A stretch of 64,000 bases of DNA from Streptomyces sp. NBC_00249 (GTDB lineage Bacteria; Actinomycetota; Actinomycetes; Streptomycetales; Streptomycetaceae). This document shows positions 26,803 through 34,560 of the stretch, in pieces. Numbering within the stretch: the stretch's first letter is position 1; the number at the start of each line of letters is the position of its first letter. The notes beneath the pieces were generated by a model that worked only from the letters and a program-made list of their open reading frames with translations, searched no databases and was not told the origin of the DNA. Both the position numbers and the translations under genes were made by a program. The stretch spans positions 1,302,001-1,366,000 of the forward strand of contig NZ_JAPEMV010000001.1 in the NCBI RefSeq assembly GCF_026342355.1. The letters run 5' to 3'.

Positions 26803-27579
26803 TCAGGCCCGTACGGAGGTCCGTACGAAGGCCCGTACGAAGGCCCGTACGCGGTACGAGGGTTCCGCGCGTGCCGCGTCCGGGTCCGCCAGCGCCTCCA
26901 GCCGGGCCGCGAGCTCGGCGGGGGTGGTGCCCCGGGGGCTGATCCTGGAGGCGTACCGGCCCGCGAGCAGCGCGGCGGCGGCCTGGCGCGGGCTGCGGCC
27001 CTGGCCGTGGCCGGTGAACCGGGCCTCCCCGGCCGGAAGCAGTGCGGACCGGCGTGCCCAGGCTTCCACCTGTGCGCCGGAGTCCGCCGGGGCGGCCGTC
27101 AGGTGCGGGGCCAGCACGGTGTCGATGTCGCTGCCCACGTCGTGCGCGGCGTCCTTGTCCACGGTGGTCACGAACACCCCGCCGGGGCGCAGGACCCGGG
27201 CCGCCTCCGCGATCAGCTCGGGTACGACGCCGGGCTCCCGCAGCAGGTGCAGCAGCCAGACGGCGCTGACCGCGTCCAGGGAGGCGGAGCGCACGGGCAG
27301 CCGGGTGGCGGAGCCGAGGACGGCCCGGACGCCGCGCCGGGCGGCCATGGCGGCCATGCCGTACGAGGCGTCGGCGCCGAGGACGGTCAGGCCGGGCCGG
27401 GTGAGGCGGGTGGTGACGATGCCGGTGCCGCAGCCGAGGTCGAGCAGGGTCCGGGTGCCGGGCGGGAGCAGCCCGAGGACCGCGTCGGCGGCGGCCTCGG
27501 CGCGGGGGACGCCGCCGCGCGTGGCGTCGTAGACCTCGGCCTCGGCGTCGTAGTCGAGGAGGGGTTTCGCGAGCGGCAT
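26803..27579 (-). CDS. Class I SAM-dependent methyltransferase
   Basis: 258 residues. Motif I LLDLGCGTGIVTTRL and then VLGADASYGMAAMAARRG bind SAM; VSAVWLLHLL is motif IV-like. The fold matches the UbiE/Methyltransf_11 group. Its start overlaps the stop of the upstream PCD gene (TGATG). The C-terminus YRVRAFVRAFVRTSVRA is encoded by a 12-bp tandem repeat and looks recently expanded. The substrate is unknown. Confidence 0.85.
   Translation of the reverse strand: MPLAKPLLDYDAEAEVYDATRGGVPRAEAAADAVLGLLPPGTRTLLDLGCGTGIVTTRLTRPGLTVLGADASYGMAAMAARRGVRAVLGSATRLPVRSASLDAVSAVWLLHLLREPGVVPELIAEAARVLRPGGVFVTTVDKDAAHDVGSDIDTVLAPHLTAAPADSGAQVEAWARRSALLPAGEARFTGHGQGRSPRQAAAALLAGRYASRISPRGTTPAELAARLEALADPDAARAEPSYRVRAFVRAFVRTSVRA
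26809..26856. repeat. Four-unit 12-bp tandem repeat at a gene 3' end
   Basis: Units close to CCGTACGAAGGC run to the methyltransferase stop and encode a VRAF four-residue period. Repeat number may vary between strains. Confidence 0.8.
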
Positions 27580-27884
27580 CAGTTCGCGCCGTGGGCGGGG
27601 GCGAGGGCCTCCACCCGTTCGGCGAGGGCGAAGTCGGTCTCGGTGACCCGGCCGCCGGCGTCGTGGCTGTTCACCGAGAGGCGGACGGTGTTGTAGCCGA
27701 GGGTGAGGTCGGAGTGGTGGTTCAGTTCGTCCTGGACGACGCAGATGTGGGCGACCAGGGCGCTGGCGGCCCGGTGCGTGCCCACCCGGTAGGTGCGGAT
27801 GATCCGGTCGTCCTCGAAGGACCAGCCGGGGAGTTCCCTCAGGCGGTCCTCGATCTCCTTCTGCGACAGCGGCTCACTCGGCAT
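27579..27884 (-). CDS. Pterin-4a-carbinolamine dehydratase (4a-hydroxytetrahydrobiopterin dehydratase)
   Basis: 101 residues, full-length for the PCD/DCoH family. Conserved core LPGWSFEDDRIIRTYRV, active-site ELNHHSDLTLGYNTVRLSVNSHDAGG. It dehydrates 4a-hydroxy-pterins so that they can be recycled. ATG 27884 has AAGGAG eight bases upstream. No aromatic amino acid hydroxylase is nearby, so its client is outside the window or it serves another pterin use. Confidence 0.93.
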   Translation of the reverse strand: MPSEPLSQKEIEDRLRELPGWSFEDDRIIRTYRVGTHRAASALVAHICVVQDELNHHSDLTLGYNTVRLSVNSHDAGGRVTETDFALAERVEALAPAHGAN

Positions 27885-27981
27885 CCGCGTTCTCCTTACC
27901 CCGTGACGTGTGGTCAGTTTCCCACAGTGCGCGCCGGGTGGACCCTTTCACGCCATAGTGCGCACGGGTGCTCCCGCGCGC

Positions 27982-28042
27982 TTCCGCGTGTCGCGGGCGC
28001 CCCCTATGCTCCTGCGCCGGACCGAGGGTTACCACCGGTAAC
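27982..28042 (+). promoter_or_regulatory. Promoter and operator of the flavin oxidoreductase gene
   Basis: TTCCGC (27982) and TATGCT (28005) are 17 bases apart and fit a housekeeping promoter. A palindrome GTTACC-ACC-GGTAAC lies at 28028-28042, just after the expected transcription start and directly before the AAGGAGG ribosome site. A repressor bound there would block transcription. Confidence 0.6.
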
Positions 28043-28054
28043 AAGGAGGCAGGA

Positions 28055-29839
28055 ATGGCGCGTACGGGCAGTTCCAGGCGCACCTTCATCGCGGGAGCGG
28101 GTGCCGCGGCCGCCACGGGAGCCCTGACGGCGGGCCCGGCGCAGGCCGCCGGAAGCGCTTCGGGTGCGGGCGCGCCGGCCCGCCGGAGCGTGGCCGTGCT
28201 CGGCGGGGGCGTCGCCGGGCTGACCGCCGCGCACGAACTCGCGGAGCGGGGCTACGCCGTCACCGTGTACGAACGCCGCGCGCTCGGCGGCAAGGCCCGC
28301 AGCATGGACGTACCCGGCAGCGCCCGCGGCGGACGCCGCCCGCTGCCCGCCGAGCACGGCTTCCGCTTCATCCCGGGCATCTACCACAACCTGCCGGACA
28401 CGATGCGGCGCATCCCCTTCCCCGGGAACGCCCACGGGGTGTGGGACAACCTCGTCGCCCCGCGCGAGATGATGTTCGCCCGCTCCGGCGGCCGCGAGGA
28501 CCTGCGCGCACCCATCCCCTGGCCGGAGCACTCCCCCGCCGCGCTGACGCCGGAGGAGCTGCGCCGGGCCCTGACCGGGATCCTGGAGTCCCTGGTGCGG
28601 CTGCCCGCGCACGAGACGGCGTACTTCGTGAACCGCGCCCTGGTCTTCCTCACCAGCTGCGACGAGCGCCGCGACGAGGAGTGGGAGCGCACCCCGTGGT
28701 GGGAGTTCACCCGGGCGGCCCGGATGTCCTCCGAGTACCAGCGGATCCTGGCGATCGGAATCACCCGCAACATCGTGGCCACCAAGGCCGAGGAGGCGTC
28801 CACCCGGACGGTCGGGACCCTCGGCGAGGCCTTCGTCTTCAACCTGCTGGGCCGGGGCGCGGACGGCCCGCCGGACCGGATCCTGAACCTGCCGACGAAC
28901 GAGGCCTGGATCGACCCCTGGGAGGCCCATCTGCGCTCCCTCGGCGTGGAGTTCAGAATCGGCTGGACGGTCCAGGAGGTGCGCTGCGAGAACGGCCGGG
29001 TGAGCGGCGTGGGGGTCCTGGACCCCGCCGGGGAACGCCGGACCGTCACCGCCGACCACTACGTCAGCGCCCTGCCCGTCGAGCACGCCCGCCGAACCTG
29101 GAGCCCGGCGCTGCGGGCCGCCGACCCGATGCTCGGGCGCTGCGACCGGCTGGAGACCGACTGGATGACCGGCATCCAGTTCTACCTCACGGCCCGCGCC
29201 CCGCTCGTCCACGGACACCTCAACTGCATCGACTCCCCCTGGTCGTTGACGGCGATCCAGCAGGCCGAACACTGGCCGGACCGCGACTTCCCGGCCGACT
29301 ACGGCGACGGCGCGGCCGTGGACTGCCTGTCGGTGGACATCTCCGAGTGGGACAAGCCCGGGATCCTGTACGGGAAGACGGCCAAGCAGTGCACGCGGGA
29401 GGAGGTGGCGCGGGAGGTGTGGGCGCAGCTGAAGGCCGCCCTCAACGACACCGGCCGGACCGCGCTCACGGACGGCGCCCTGCACTCGTGGTTCCTGGAC
29501 CCGGGGGTGGACGGACTGGGCACGCCGAACCCCACCAACCAGGACGAGCTGCTGATCCACCCCACCGGCACCCTCCACAACCGGCCGAGCGCGGGCACCC
29601 GGATCCCGAACTTCTTCCTCAGCGGGGACTACGTCGCCGTCGACATCGACCTGGCCACGATGGAAGGGGCCAACGCCTCGGCCCGCGCGGCCGTCAACTC
29701 CCTGCTGGACCGGGAGGGTTCGACGGCGGCGCGGTGCACCGTCGCCCCGCTGTACCGGGCGCCCGAGGTGGAACCGGCCAAACGGCACGACCTGTGGCGC
29801 TACCGGCTCGGCCTGCGCAACGTCTTCGACCTGGGCTGA
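28055..29839 (+). CDS. Tat-exported FAD-dependent oxidoreductase (phytoene desaturase/HpnE-like)
   Basis: 594 residues. The Tat signal SRRTFIAGAGAAAATGALTA suggests export as a folded flavoprotein. A Rossmann FAD motif VAVLGGGVAGLTAAHELAERG and a C-terminal FLSGDYVAVDIDLATMEGANASA follow the amine-oxidase/phytoene-desaturase pattern, closest to the hydroxysqualene dehydroxylase-like group. ATG 28055 follows AAGGAGG. Export of this family is notable because terpene desaturases are usually cytoplasmic. The substrate is probably a lipid or terpenoid (inference). The operator upstream may bind the XRE regulator downstream, but this is untested. Confidence 0.85.
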   Translation: MARTGSSRRTFIAGAGAAAATGALTAGPAQAAGSASGAGAPARRSVAVLGGGVAGLTAAHELAERGYAVTVYERRALGGKARSMDVPGSARGGRRPLPAEHGFRFIPGIYHNLPDTMRRIPFPGNAHGVWDNLVAPREMMFARSGGREDLRAPIPWPEHSPAALTPEELRRALTGILESLVRLPAHETAYFVNRALVFLTSCDERRDEEWERTPWWEFTRAARMSSEYQRILAIGITRNIVATKAEEASTRTVGTLGEAFVFNLLGRGADGPPDRILNLPTNEAWIDPWEAHLRSLGVEFRIGWTVQEVRCENGRVSGVGVLDPAGERRTVTADHYVSALPVEHARRTWSPALRAADPMLGRCDRLETDWMTGIQFYLTARAPLVHGHLNCIDSPWSLTAIQQAEHWPDRDFPADYGDGAAVDCLSVDISEWDKPGILYGKTAKQCTREEVAREVWAQLKAALNDTGRTALTDGALHSWFLDPGVDGLGTPNPTNQDELLIHPTGTLHNRPSAGTRIPNFFLSGDYVAVDIDLATMEGANASARAAVNSLLDREGSTAARCTVAPLYRAPEVEPAKRHDLWRYRLGLRNVFDLG

Positions 29840-29884
29840 GCGCCGCCGGGCCGGGGGGCGGGGCGCTCCGTTACCTTCGTGTCC

Positions 29885-30679
29885 ATGACCTCCACCACGC
29901 CCACCGTCGGCGTCCTGCTCCGCACCTGGCGGGAGCGGCGCGGGATCAGCCAGCTGGAACTGGCGGGCCGCGCCGACTCCTCCTCCCGGCACATCAGCTT
30001 CATCGAGACCGGGCGGTCCCGGCCGAGCGAGGAGATGGTGCTGCGGCTCGCCGACCGGCTCGACGTACCGGTACGGGAGCGCAACGCCCTGCTGCTGGCG
30101 GCGGGTTACGCCCCGCACTACGCGCAGACCCCGCTGGACGCCCCCGCGATGGAGACCCTGCGCGAGGGCATCCAGCGGCTGCTGACGGGCTACGAGCCCT
30201 ATCCGGCGCTGGTCGTCGACGCCACGTACCAGGTCGTCGCCGCCAACCGGGGCATCATGATGCTGCTGGACGGGCTGCCCGAGCACCTGCTGACCCCGCC
30301 GCTGAACGCCATGCGGATCACCCTGCACCCGCAGGGGCTGGCCCCGAGGATCCACAACCTGCGGGAGTGGCGCGGCCACCTGCTGGCCCAGATGGAACGG
30401 CAGATCGCGCTGGCCCGCTCCGAACCGCTGCGCGCCCTGTACGAGGAGGTGTCCGCGTACCCGGTCGCCGAACGCCCGGGGGACGGGGAGCCCGCGGAGC
30501 CGGTTCCGTACATCGCGCTGCCGCTGGTCATCGAGCACGACGGGCAGCTGCTGTCCTTCGTGTCCTCGATCGCGACCTTCAACACGCCGATGGACGTGAC
30601 CGTCGCCGAGCTGGCCATCGAGACGATGCTCCCGGCCGACCCGGCGACGGTGAAGTACCTGCGCTCACTTGGTGACTGA
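29885..30679 (+). CDS. XRE-family regulator with MmyB-like ligand-binding domain
   Basis: 264 residues. An N-terminal helix-turn-helix (LLRTWRERRGISQLELAGRAD, SSRHISFIETGRSRPS) is followed by the PF17765-type domain (YPALVVDATYQVVAANRG, LVIEHDGQLLSFVSSIATFNTPMDVTVAELAIETMLPAD). The C-terminal domain is thought to bind fatty-acid-like ligands. ATG 29885 is preferred over GTG 29879. Its 3' end overlaps the convergent membrane-protein gene by 15 bases. Confidence 0.9.
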   Translation: MTSTTPTVGVLLRTWRERRGISQLELAGRADSSSRHISFIETGRSRPSEEMVLRLADRLDVPVRERNALLLAAGYAPHYAQTPLDAPAMETLREGIQRLLTGYEPYPALVVDATYQVVAANRGIMMLLDGLPEHLLTPPLNAMRITLHPQGLAPRIHNLREWRGHLLAQMERQIALARSEPLRALYEEVSAYPVAERPGDGEPAEPVPYIALPLVIEHDGQLLSFVSSIATFNTPMDVTVAELAIETMLPADPATVKYLRSLGD

Positions 30680-31081
30680 GCGCAGGGCGAGCTGCTGGAG
30701 CAGGGCGAAGCCGCCGACGGTGAGGGCCTGCGCCGGGATCCACACGGTGCCGGCGGTGGTCGGGGAGAACCACGCGAAGAGCGCCACCAGACTCAGGGCG
30801 GCCCACACGTAGTTGGTCTCGATCACCAGGCGGACCGGCAGGACCGGGGGCCGGCGCCGCGAGGCCAGCCAGCCGACCGCCGCCCCGTAGACCACGAGCA
30901 GGATGCCGAGTTCGAGCAGCAGCCCCTGCCCGATGCCGAGCAGCCGGCCGAGCGGCGCGGAGAAGGCCACGTAGGCGAGGCCGTTGCCGGTGGTGACGAC
31001 GGAGTCGAGGGCGAGGAAGCGGCGCAGCGCGGTCTCGGGGGCGGTGGTGCGGGCGATACCGCCGATCAGGGTCGCGGACAT
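30665..31081 (-). CDS. Small four-helix integral membrane protein
   Basis: 138 residues with about four transmembrane segments (LLLELGILLVVYGAAVGWLA, VWAALSLVALFAWF, TVGGFALLQQLAL). No catalytic motif is seen and I cannot name the family. It converges on the XRE regulator gene with overlapping 3' ends, so the two transcripts are antisense at their tails. Confidence 0.75.
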   Translation of the reverse strand: MSATLIGGIARTTAPETALRRFLALDSVVTTGNGLAYVAFSAPLGRLLGIGQGLLLELGILLVVYGAAVGWLASRRRPPVLPVRLVIETNYVWAALSLVALFAWFSPTTAGTVWIPAQALTVGGFALLQQLALRSVTK

Positions 31082-31387
31082 CGGGAATCAGCCTCCATCG
31101 GGGTCGGACGTGCGGGTGGGTGCGGGTCCCGGGGCCGAGTGCGCGGCTCCGGAACCCGCTGCCCCCACTGTGCGGCCGGGCCGCGGACCGGGTCGATTAC
31201 CCCGGAGGTCATGACGTGCGGCGGGCGGGTCCGGCGGGAGAGGGGTCCGGTGGCCCCGGGATGCCAACCTTTTTTGAGACGGGCGGCAGGAAACGTTGGG
31301 GAAGCGCTGGTTCGGGGCAGGACCGGCGGCTAGGCTGCGCGGAGCCGAATCACTCGAACGTCCTGTCGACATACGGAGAATTTGCCG
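31082..31387. promoter_or_regulatory. Divergent intergenic region before the regulator/metallopeptidase cassette
   Basis: About 305 bases without a gene. It contains a T-run (CTTTTTTGAG near 31269), unusual at this GC content, and a -10-like TAGGCT at 31331-31336, some 50 bases before the GTG start. No good -35 box is seen. No clear palindrome was found. Confidence 0.4.
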
Positions 31388-32437
31388 GTGCGAGCCGCCG
31401 ACCGACCCGACCTCGCCGAGGCCTGGGACCGCGTCGTGGAGCTTGCGCGGCGGCGCGGGCAGGACCCGGCCGAGGTCCTGGCGGTGGAGCGGCTCAGCCA
31501 TCTCTCCGGGGTCTCACCGGAGCTGGTCCCCCGGGTGGTGGCGGGCACGGCGGCCGAGCTCCCGCTGGAGCGGCGGGTGCACCTGCGGTTCCTGCGGCTG
31601 CGCGCCACGCGCCGCGACAAGCACGGCCGGGAGTGGCCGCTCGCCGCGATAGCCGAGGAGTTCCAGGCGCCCGGCGCCTCCCTGGGCCCGCTGAACGCCG
31701 GCACCGGACTGCCCCGGCTGGGCCACGCGGCGGGCGTGCAGCGCTTCTTCGGGGTCTACGCCGGCTTCCTGCTGGCCGACAGCAAGAGCGCGGTGGAACG
31801 GGCCCTGGCCACCGCCCCGCACGGACCGGACGGCCCCGTCGCCCCCGACGACCTCGACCGCCTCTCGTACCTCAGCGGGCTCACCCCGCAGGCCATCCGG
31901 CTGACCCTCGACGGGCAGCCGCCGCGGCTCCCGCTCAAGGAGCAGGTGCGCCTGCGGTTCGAGCACCTGCGCCGGACCCGCCCGCGCCCCGACGGCCAGC
32001 CCCACTCGCTGACGGCCATCGCCGGCTCCTTCGACGCCTCCGGGCAGTCACTGACCCGCCTCGCCCGGGGCGAGGGCCTGCCCAACCTCGCCGCGGCCGC
32101 CGGGATCCAGCGGTTCTACGGGGTGGAGGGCGGCTTCCTGATGGCCGACGACACCGAGGCGCTGGCCGGCGTACTCCAGGAGATCGAGCGGGAGTTGCGG
32201 ACCCCGGAGCCGGAGGCCGCGAACCCGATGCTGGCCGTGCTGCGGGCGCACGACGTACGGAGCATCGTGACGCGGGCCGGGCAGCTCTCGCCGGCGGGCT
32301 GGAAGTCGCTGGCCGACTACCTCGACGAACTGCTCGCACGGGAGGGGCGGCTGCGCCCTCCCGCAGAACCGGAGCGTGGTCCGGATCCGGACCCGCCCAC
32401 ACGCACGGAACACACTTCCGAGGGGGAAGCGCCATGA
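31388..32437 (+). CDS. Internally duplicated regulator-like protein of the 31-36 kb cassette
   Basis: 349 residues with two ~105-residue repeats. One starts near residue 34 (ERLSHLSGVSPELVPRVVAG ... LNAGTGLPRLGHAAGVQRFFGV). The other starts near 155 (DRLSYLSGLTPQAIRLTLDG ... LARGEGLPNLAAAAGIQRFYGV). Each resembles a helix-turn-helix module with a following helical part. GTG 31388 has GGAG nine bases upstream. The gene overlaps the metallopeptidase gene by four bases (ATGA). Such pairs are often labelled regulator and toxin, but the role here is inferred. Confidence 0.75.
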   Translation: MRAADRPDLAEAWDRVVELARRRGQDPAEVLAVERLSHLSGVSPELVPRVVAGTAAELPLERRVHLRFLRLRATRRDKHGREWPLAAIAEEFQAPGASLGPLNAGTGLPRLGHAAGVQRFFGVYAGFLLADSKSAVERALATAPHGPDGPVAPDDLDRLSYLSGLTPQAIRLTLDGQPPRLPLKEQVRLRFEHLRRTRPRPDGQPHSLTAIAGSFDASGQSLTRLARGEGLPNLAAAAGIQRFYGVEGGFLMADDTEALAGVLQEIERELRTPEPEAANPMLAVLRAHDVRSIVTRAGQLSPAGWKSLADYLDELLAREGRLRPPAEPERGPDPDPPTRTEHTSEGEAP

Positions 32438-32997
32438 GGACCACCCGGGCCATGCGCAGGCTCGGCGCCGATCTGCTGGCGCACGCGCACGTCGCGCCGC
32501 CGGGCGGCGCGGCCGAGATCATCGGCGGCGTCTGCGCCGCCTTCGGGCGCCGCGCGGGCGGCCGGCCGGTGGAGGCGCGCTTCGCCCCGTTCCCGCCGGA
32601 CACCGCGAGCGGGCTGTGGCTGAAGCTGGACGACCGGGACCTCCTCGTCATCGAGGCGCGCACCCGCCCCGAGCACCAGCTCGTCATCGCCTGCCACGAG
32701 CTGTGGCACGTGGCCGAGGGCAGCTGCGACAGCCACGGCCCCGGCATGGCGGTGGCCGCGCGCCTCACCGGACCGCGGGGCAGCCTGACCGAGCTGCTGC
32801 GTTCGGACTCCGGACTGGACGCCGTCGTCCGGCGGGCCGCGGCCCGCGCCGACCTGGGGGATCCGGCGGAGATCCGGGCCGAGACCTTCGGCCTGCACCT
32901 CGGCAAGATCCTCAAGACCTTACTTCCACCACCCCGGCAGGAGAGGTTCCCCGAGGAGATCGAGCGGATCAAGACCTCGCTCGGCTGGAGCCGCTAG
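32434..32997 (+). CDS. ImmA/IrrE-type zinc metallopeptidase-like protein with a TTA codon
   Basis: 187 residues. The HExxH motif is His88-Glu89-Leu-Trp-His92 in ACHELWHVAEG, as in ImmA/IrrE proteins that cleave repressors. A TTA leucine codon at 32920-32922 (residue 163) is followed by CTT CCA CCA, a low-GC third-position run. It is the only in-frame TTA I found in this window. Translation should therefore need the bldA tRNA, which would link the gene to development. The start overlaps the regulator stop. A natural hypothesis is that it cleaves or inactivates the upstream duplicated protein. Confidence 0.8.
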   Translation: MRTTRAMRRLGADLLAHAHVAPPGGAAEIIGGVCAAFGRRAGGRPVEARFAPFPPDTASGLWLKLDDRDLLVIEARTRPEHQLVIACHELWHVAEGSCDSHGPGMAVAARLTGPRGSLTELLRSDSGLDAVVRRAAARADLGDPAEIRAETFGLHLGKILKTLLPPPRQERFPEEIERIKTSLGWSR

Positions 32998-33141
32998 CGC
33001 GGCGGCCCTTTCCGGTCACAGCACTGGCGCCGCGCGCGAGCGGCCACGAGCCGCCGCGTCCCGCGCCCGTTCCGGCCCCGCTCCTCCCCATCACCTACGC
33101 CGCAGCCGGACTCCGTGCGGCCTGACAGAGAGCACCACACG

Positions 33142-34560
33142 ATGACCCAGTCCACCCCGCCCCGCCACGCCGTCGTCATCGGCGGCAGCATGGCCGGCCT
33201 CCTCGCGGCCGCCGTCCTCGCCGAGCACGCGACGGTCACGATCATCGACGCCGACACGCTGCCCGACAGCCCGCAGGCCCGGCGGGGACTGCCCCAGGCC
33301 CGGCACGTCCACGTCCTGTGGTCGGGCGGGGCGCGTGCCATCGAGGAGATCCTGCCGGGCATCACCCAGGAGTGGACCGCGGCCGGAGCGCTCCGCCGCA
33401 GCCTGCCCACCGACCTGGTCACGATGACCGCCCAGGGCTGGATCCCGCGCTGCGACGAGAAGCAGTTCAACATCTCCTGCAGCCGCGACCTGCTCGACTC
33501 GGTGGTCCGCCGGCGCGTCGTCGCGCTGCCGGGGGTCACCACCCTCCAGCAGAGCCGGGTGCGCGCCCTGGAAGGTACGGCCGCCCGGGTCACCGGTGTA
33601 CGCGTCGACACCCCCGAGGAGGAGGGCCGGCTGCTCGCGGCGGACCTCGTCGTCGACGCCAGCGGGCGCGGCTCCCGGGCCCGCGTCTGGCTGGAGGCGC
33701 TCGGCACCGGCGGTATCCGCCAGTCCGAGGTCGACTCCGGGCTGGTCTACGCGACCCGGATCTACGAGGCGCCCGCCGGGGCGCACGAGATGGGCTTCCC
33801 CATCGTCAACGTCCAGTCCGACCCGCGCGTGCCCGTCCCCGGCCGGACCGCGACGATCGTCCCCATCGAGGACGGCCAGTGGCAGGCCACCCTGTCCGGC
33901 ACCCGGGGCGGGCAGCCGACGAACGACCCCGACGCCTTCATCCCGTTCGCCAAGGACATCCGCCACCCGATCGTCGGCGAGCTCCTCGAAGGCCGTAAGC
34001 CCCTCACCGACGTCGCCGTCACCCAGGGCACCACGAACCGGCGGATCCACTTCGAGAAGGCGGACCTGCCCGACGGCTTCTTCGCGGTCGGCGACTCCGT
34101 CGCGACCTTCAACCCGCTCTACGGGCAGGGCATGACGGTCGCCGCGCGGGGGCTCCTCGCGGTCCGCGCGCTGCTGCGCTCCAAGGGGCTCTCCCAGCCC
34201 GGCTTCGGCAACGCGGCGCAGCGCGCGCTCGCCCCGCAGGTGTCCACCGCCTGGGACCTCGCCACCTCGCAGGACATCATGTACCCGGGCGCCACCGGCA
34301 TGAAGCCGAAGCCGGGCGCGGGGCTGCTCGACGCCTACGTGAACCGGCTCATCACCGGGGCCACCACCCAGGAGCCGCTGACCGAGGCCTTCTTCGAGGT
34401 CATCACGATGACCAGCCCGCCCACCTCCTGGTTCCGGCCCGAGGTGGTGTGGCGGGTGCTGCGGGCCTCCCCGCAGGGCGCCCTGAAGGCGCCGCCGCTC
34501 ACCGCTGCGGAGCGGACGGTCGCCGGACTGGGCGCCGACCCCGCGGACCGCGCCCGGTGA
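33142..34560 (+). CDS. FAD-dependent monooxygenase-like oxidoreductase
   Basis: 472 residues. An N-terminal FAD-binding motif VVIGGSMAGLLAAAVLAEHA, a GxxRAxE-like region with CSRDLLDSVVRRRV, and FFAVGDSVATFNPLYGQGMTVAARG (the GD motif) place it among PHBH/tryptophan-halogenase-fold flavoproteins. There is no WxWxIP halogenase motif. ATG 33142 lies 144 bases after the metallopeptidase gene, so it may have its own promoter. It overlaps the membrane protein gene by GTGA. The substrate is unknown. Confidence 0.85.
   Translation: MTQSTPPRHAVVIGGSMAGLLAAAVLAEHATVTIIDADTLPDSPQARRGLPQARHVHVLWSGGARAIEEILPGITQEWTAAGALRRSLPTDLVTMTAQGWIPRCDEKQFNISCSRDLLDSVVRRRVVALPGVTTLQQSRVRALEGTAARVTGVRVDTPEEEGRLLAADLVVDASGRGSRARVWLEALGTGGIRQSEVDSGLVYATRIYEAPAGAHEMGFPIVNVQSDPRVPVPGRTATIVPIEDGQWQATLSGTRGGQPTNDPDAFIPFAKDIRHPIVGELLEGRKPLTDVAVTQGTTNRRIHFEKADLPDGFFAVGDSVATFNPLYGQGMTVAARGLLAVRALLRSKGLSQPGFGNAAQRALAPQVSTAWDLATSQDIMYPGATGMKPKPGAGLLDAYVNRLITGATTQEPLTEAFFEVITMTSPPTSWFRPEVVWRVLRASPQGALKAPPLTAAERTVAGLGADPADRAR

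Noticed and set aside
31388..32997. Classical type II toxin-antitoxin pair
   Set aside because: The order and overlap fit, but the partner is an HExxH peptidase and the first protein is large and duplicated. Protease-controlled regulator is a better reading, though not proven.
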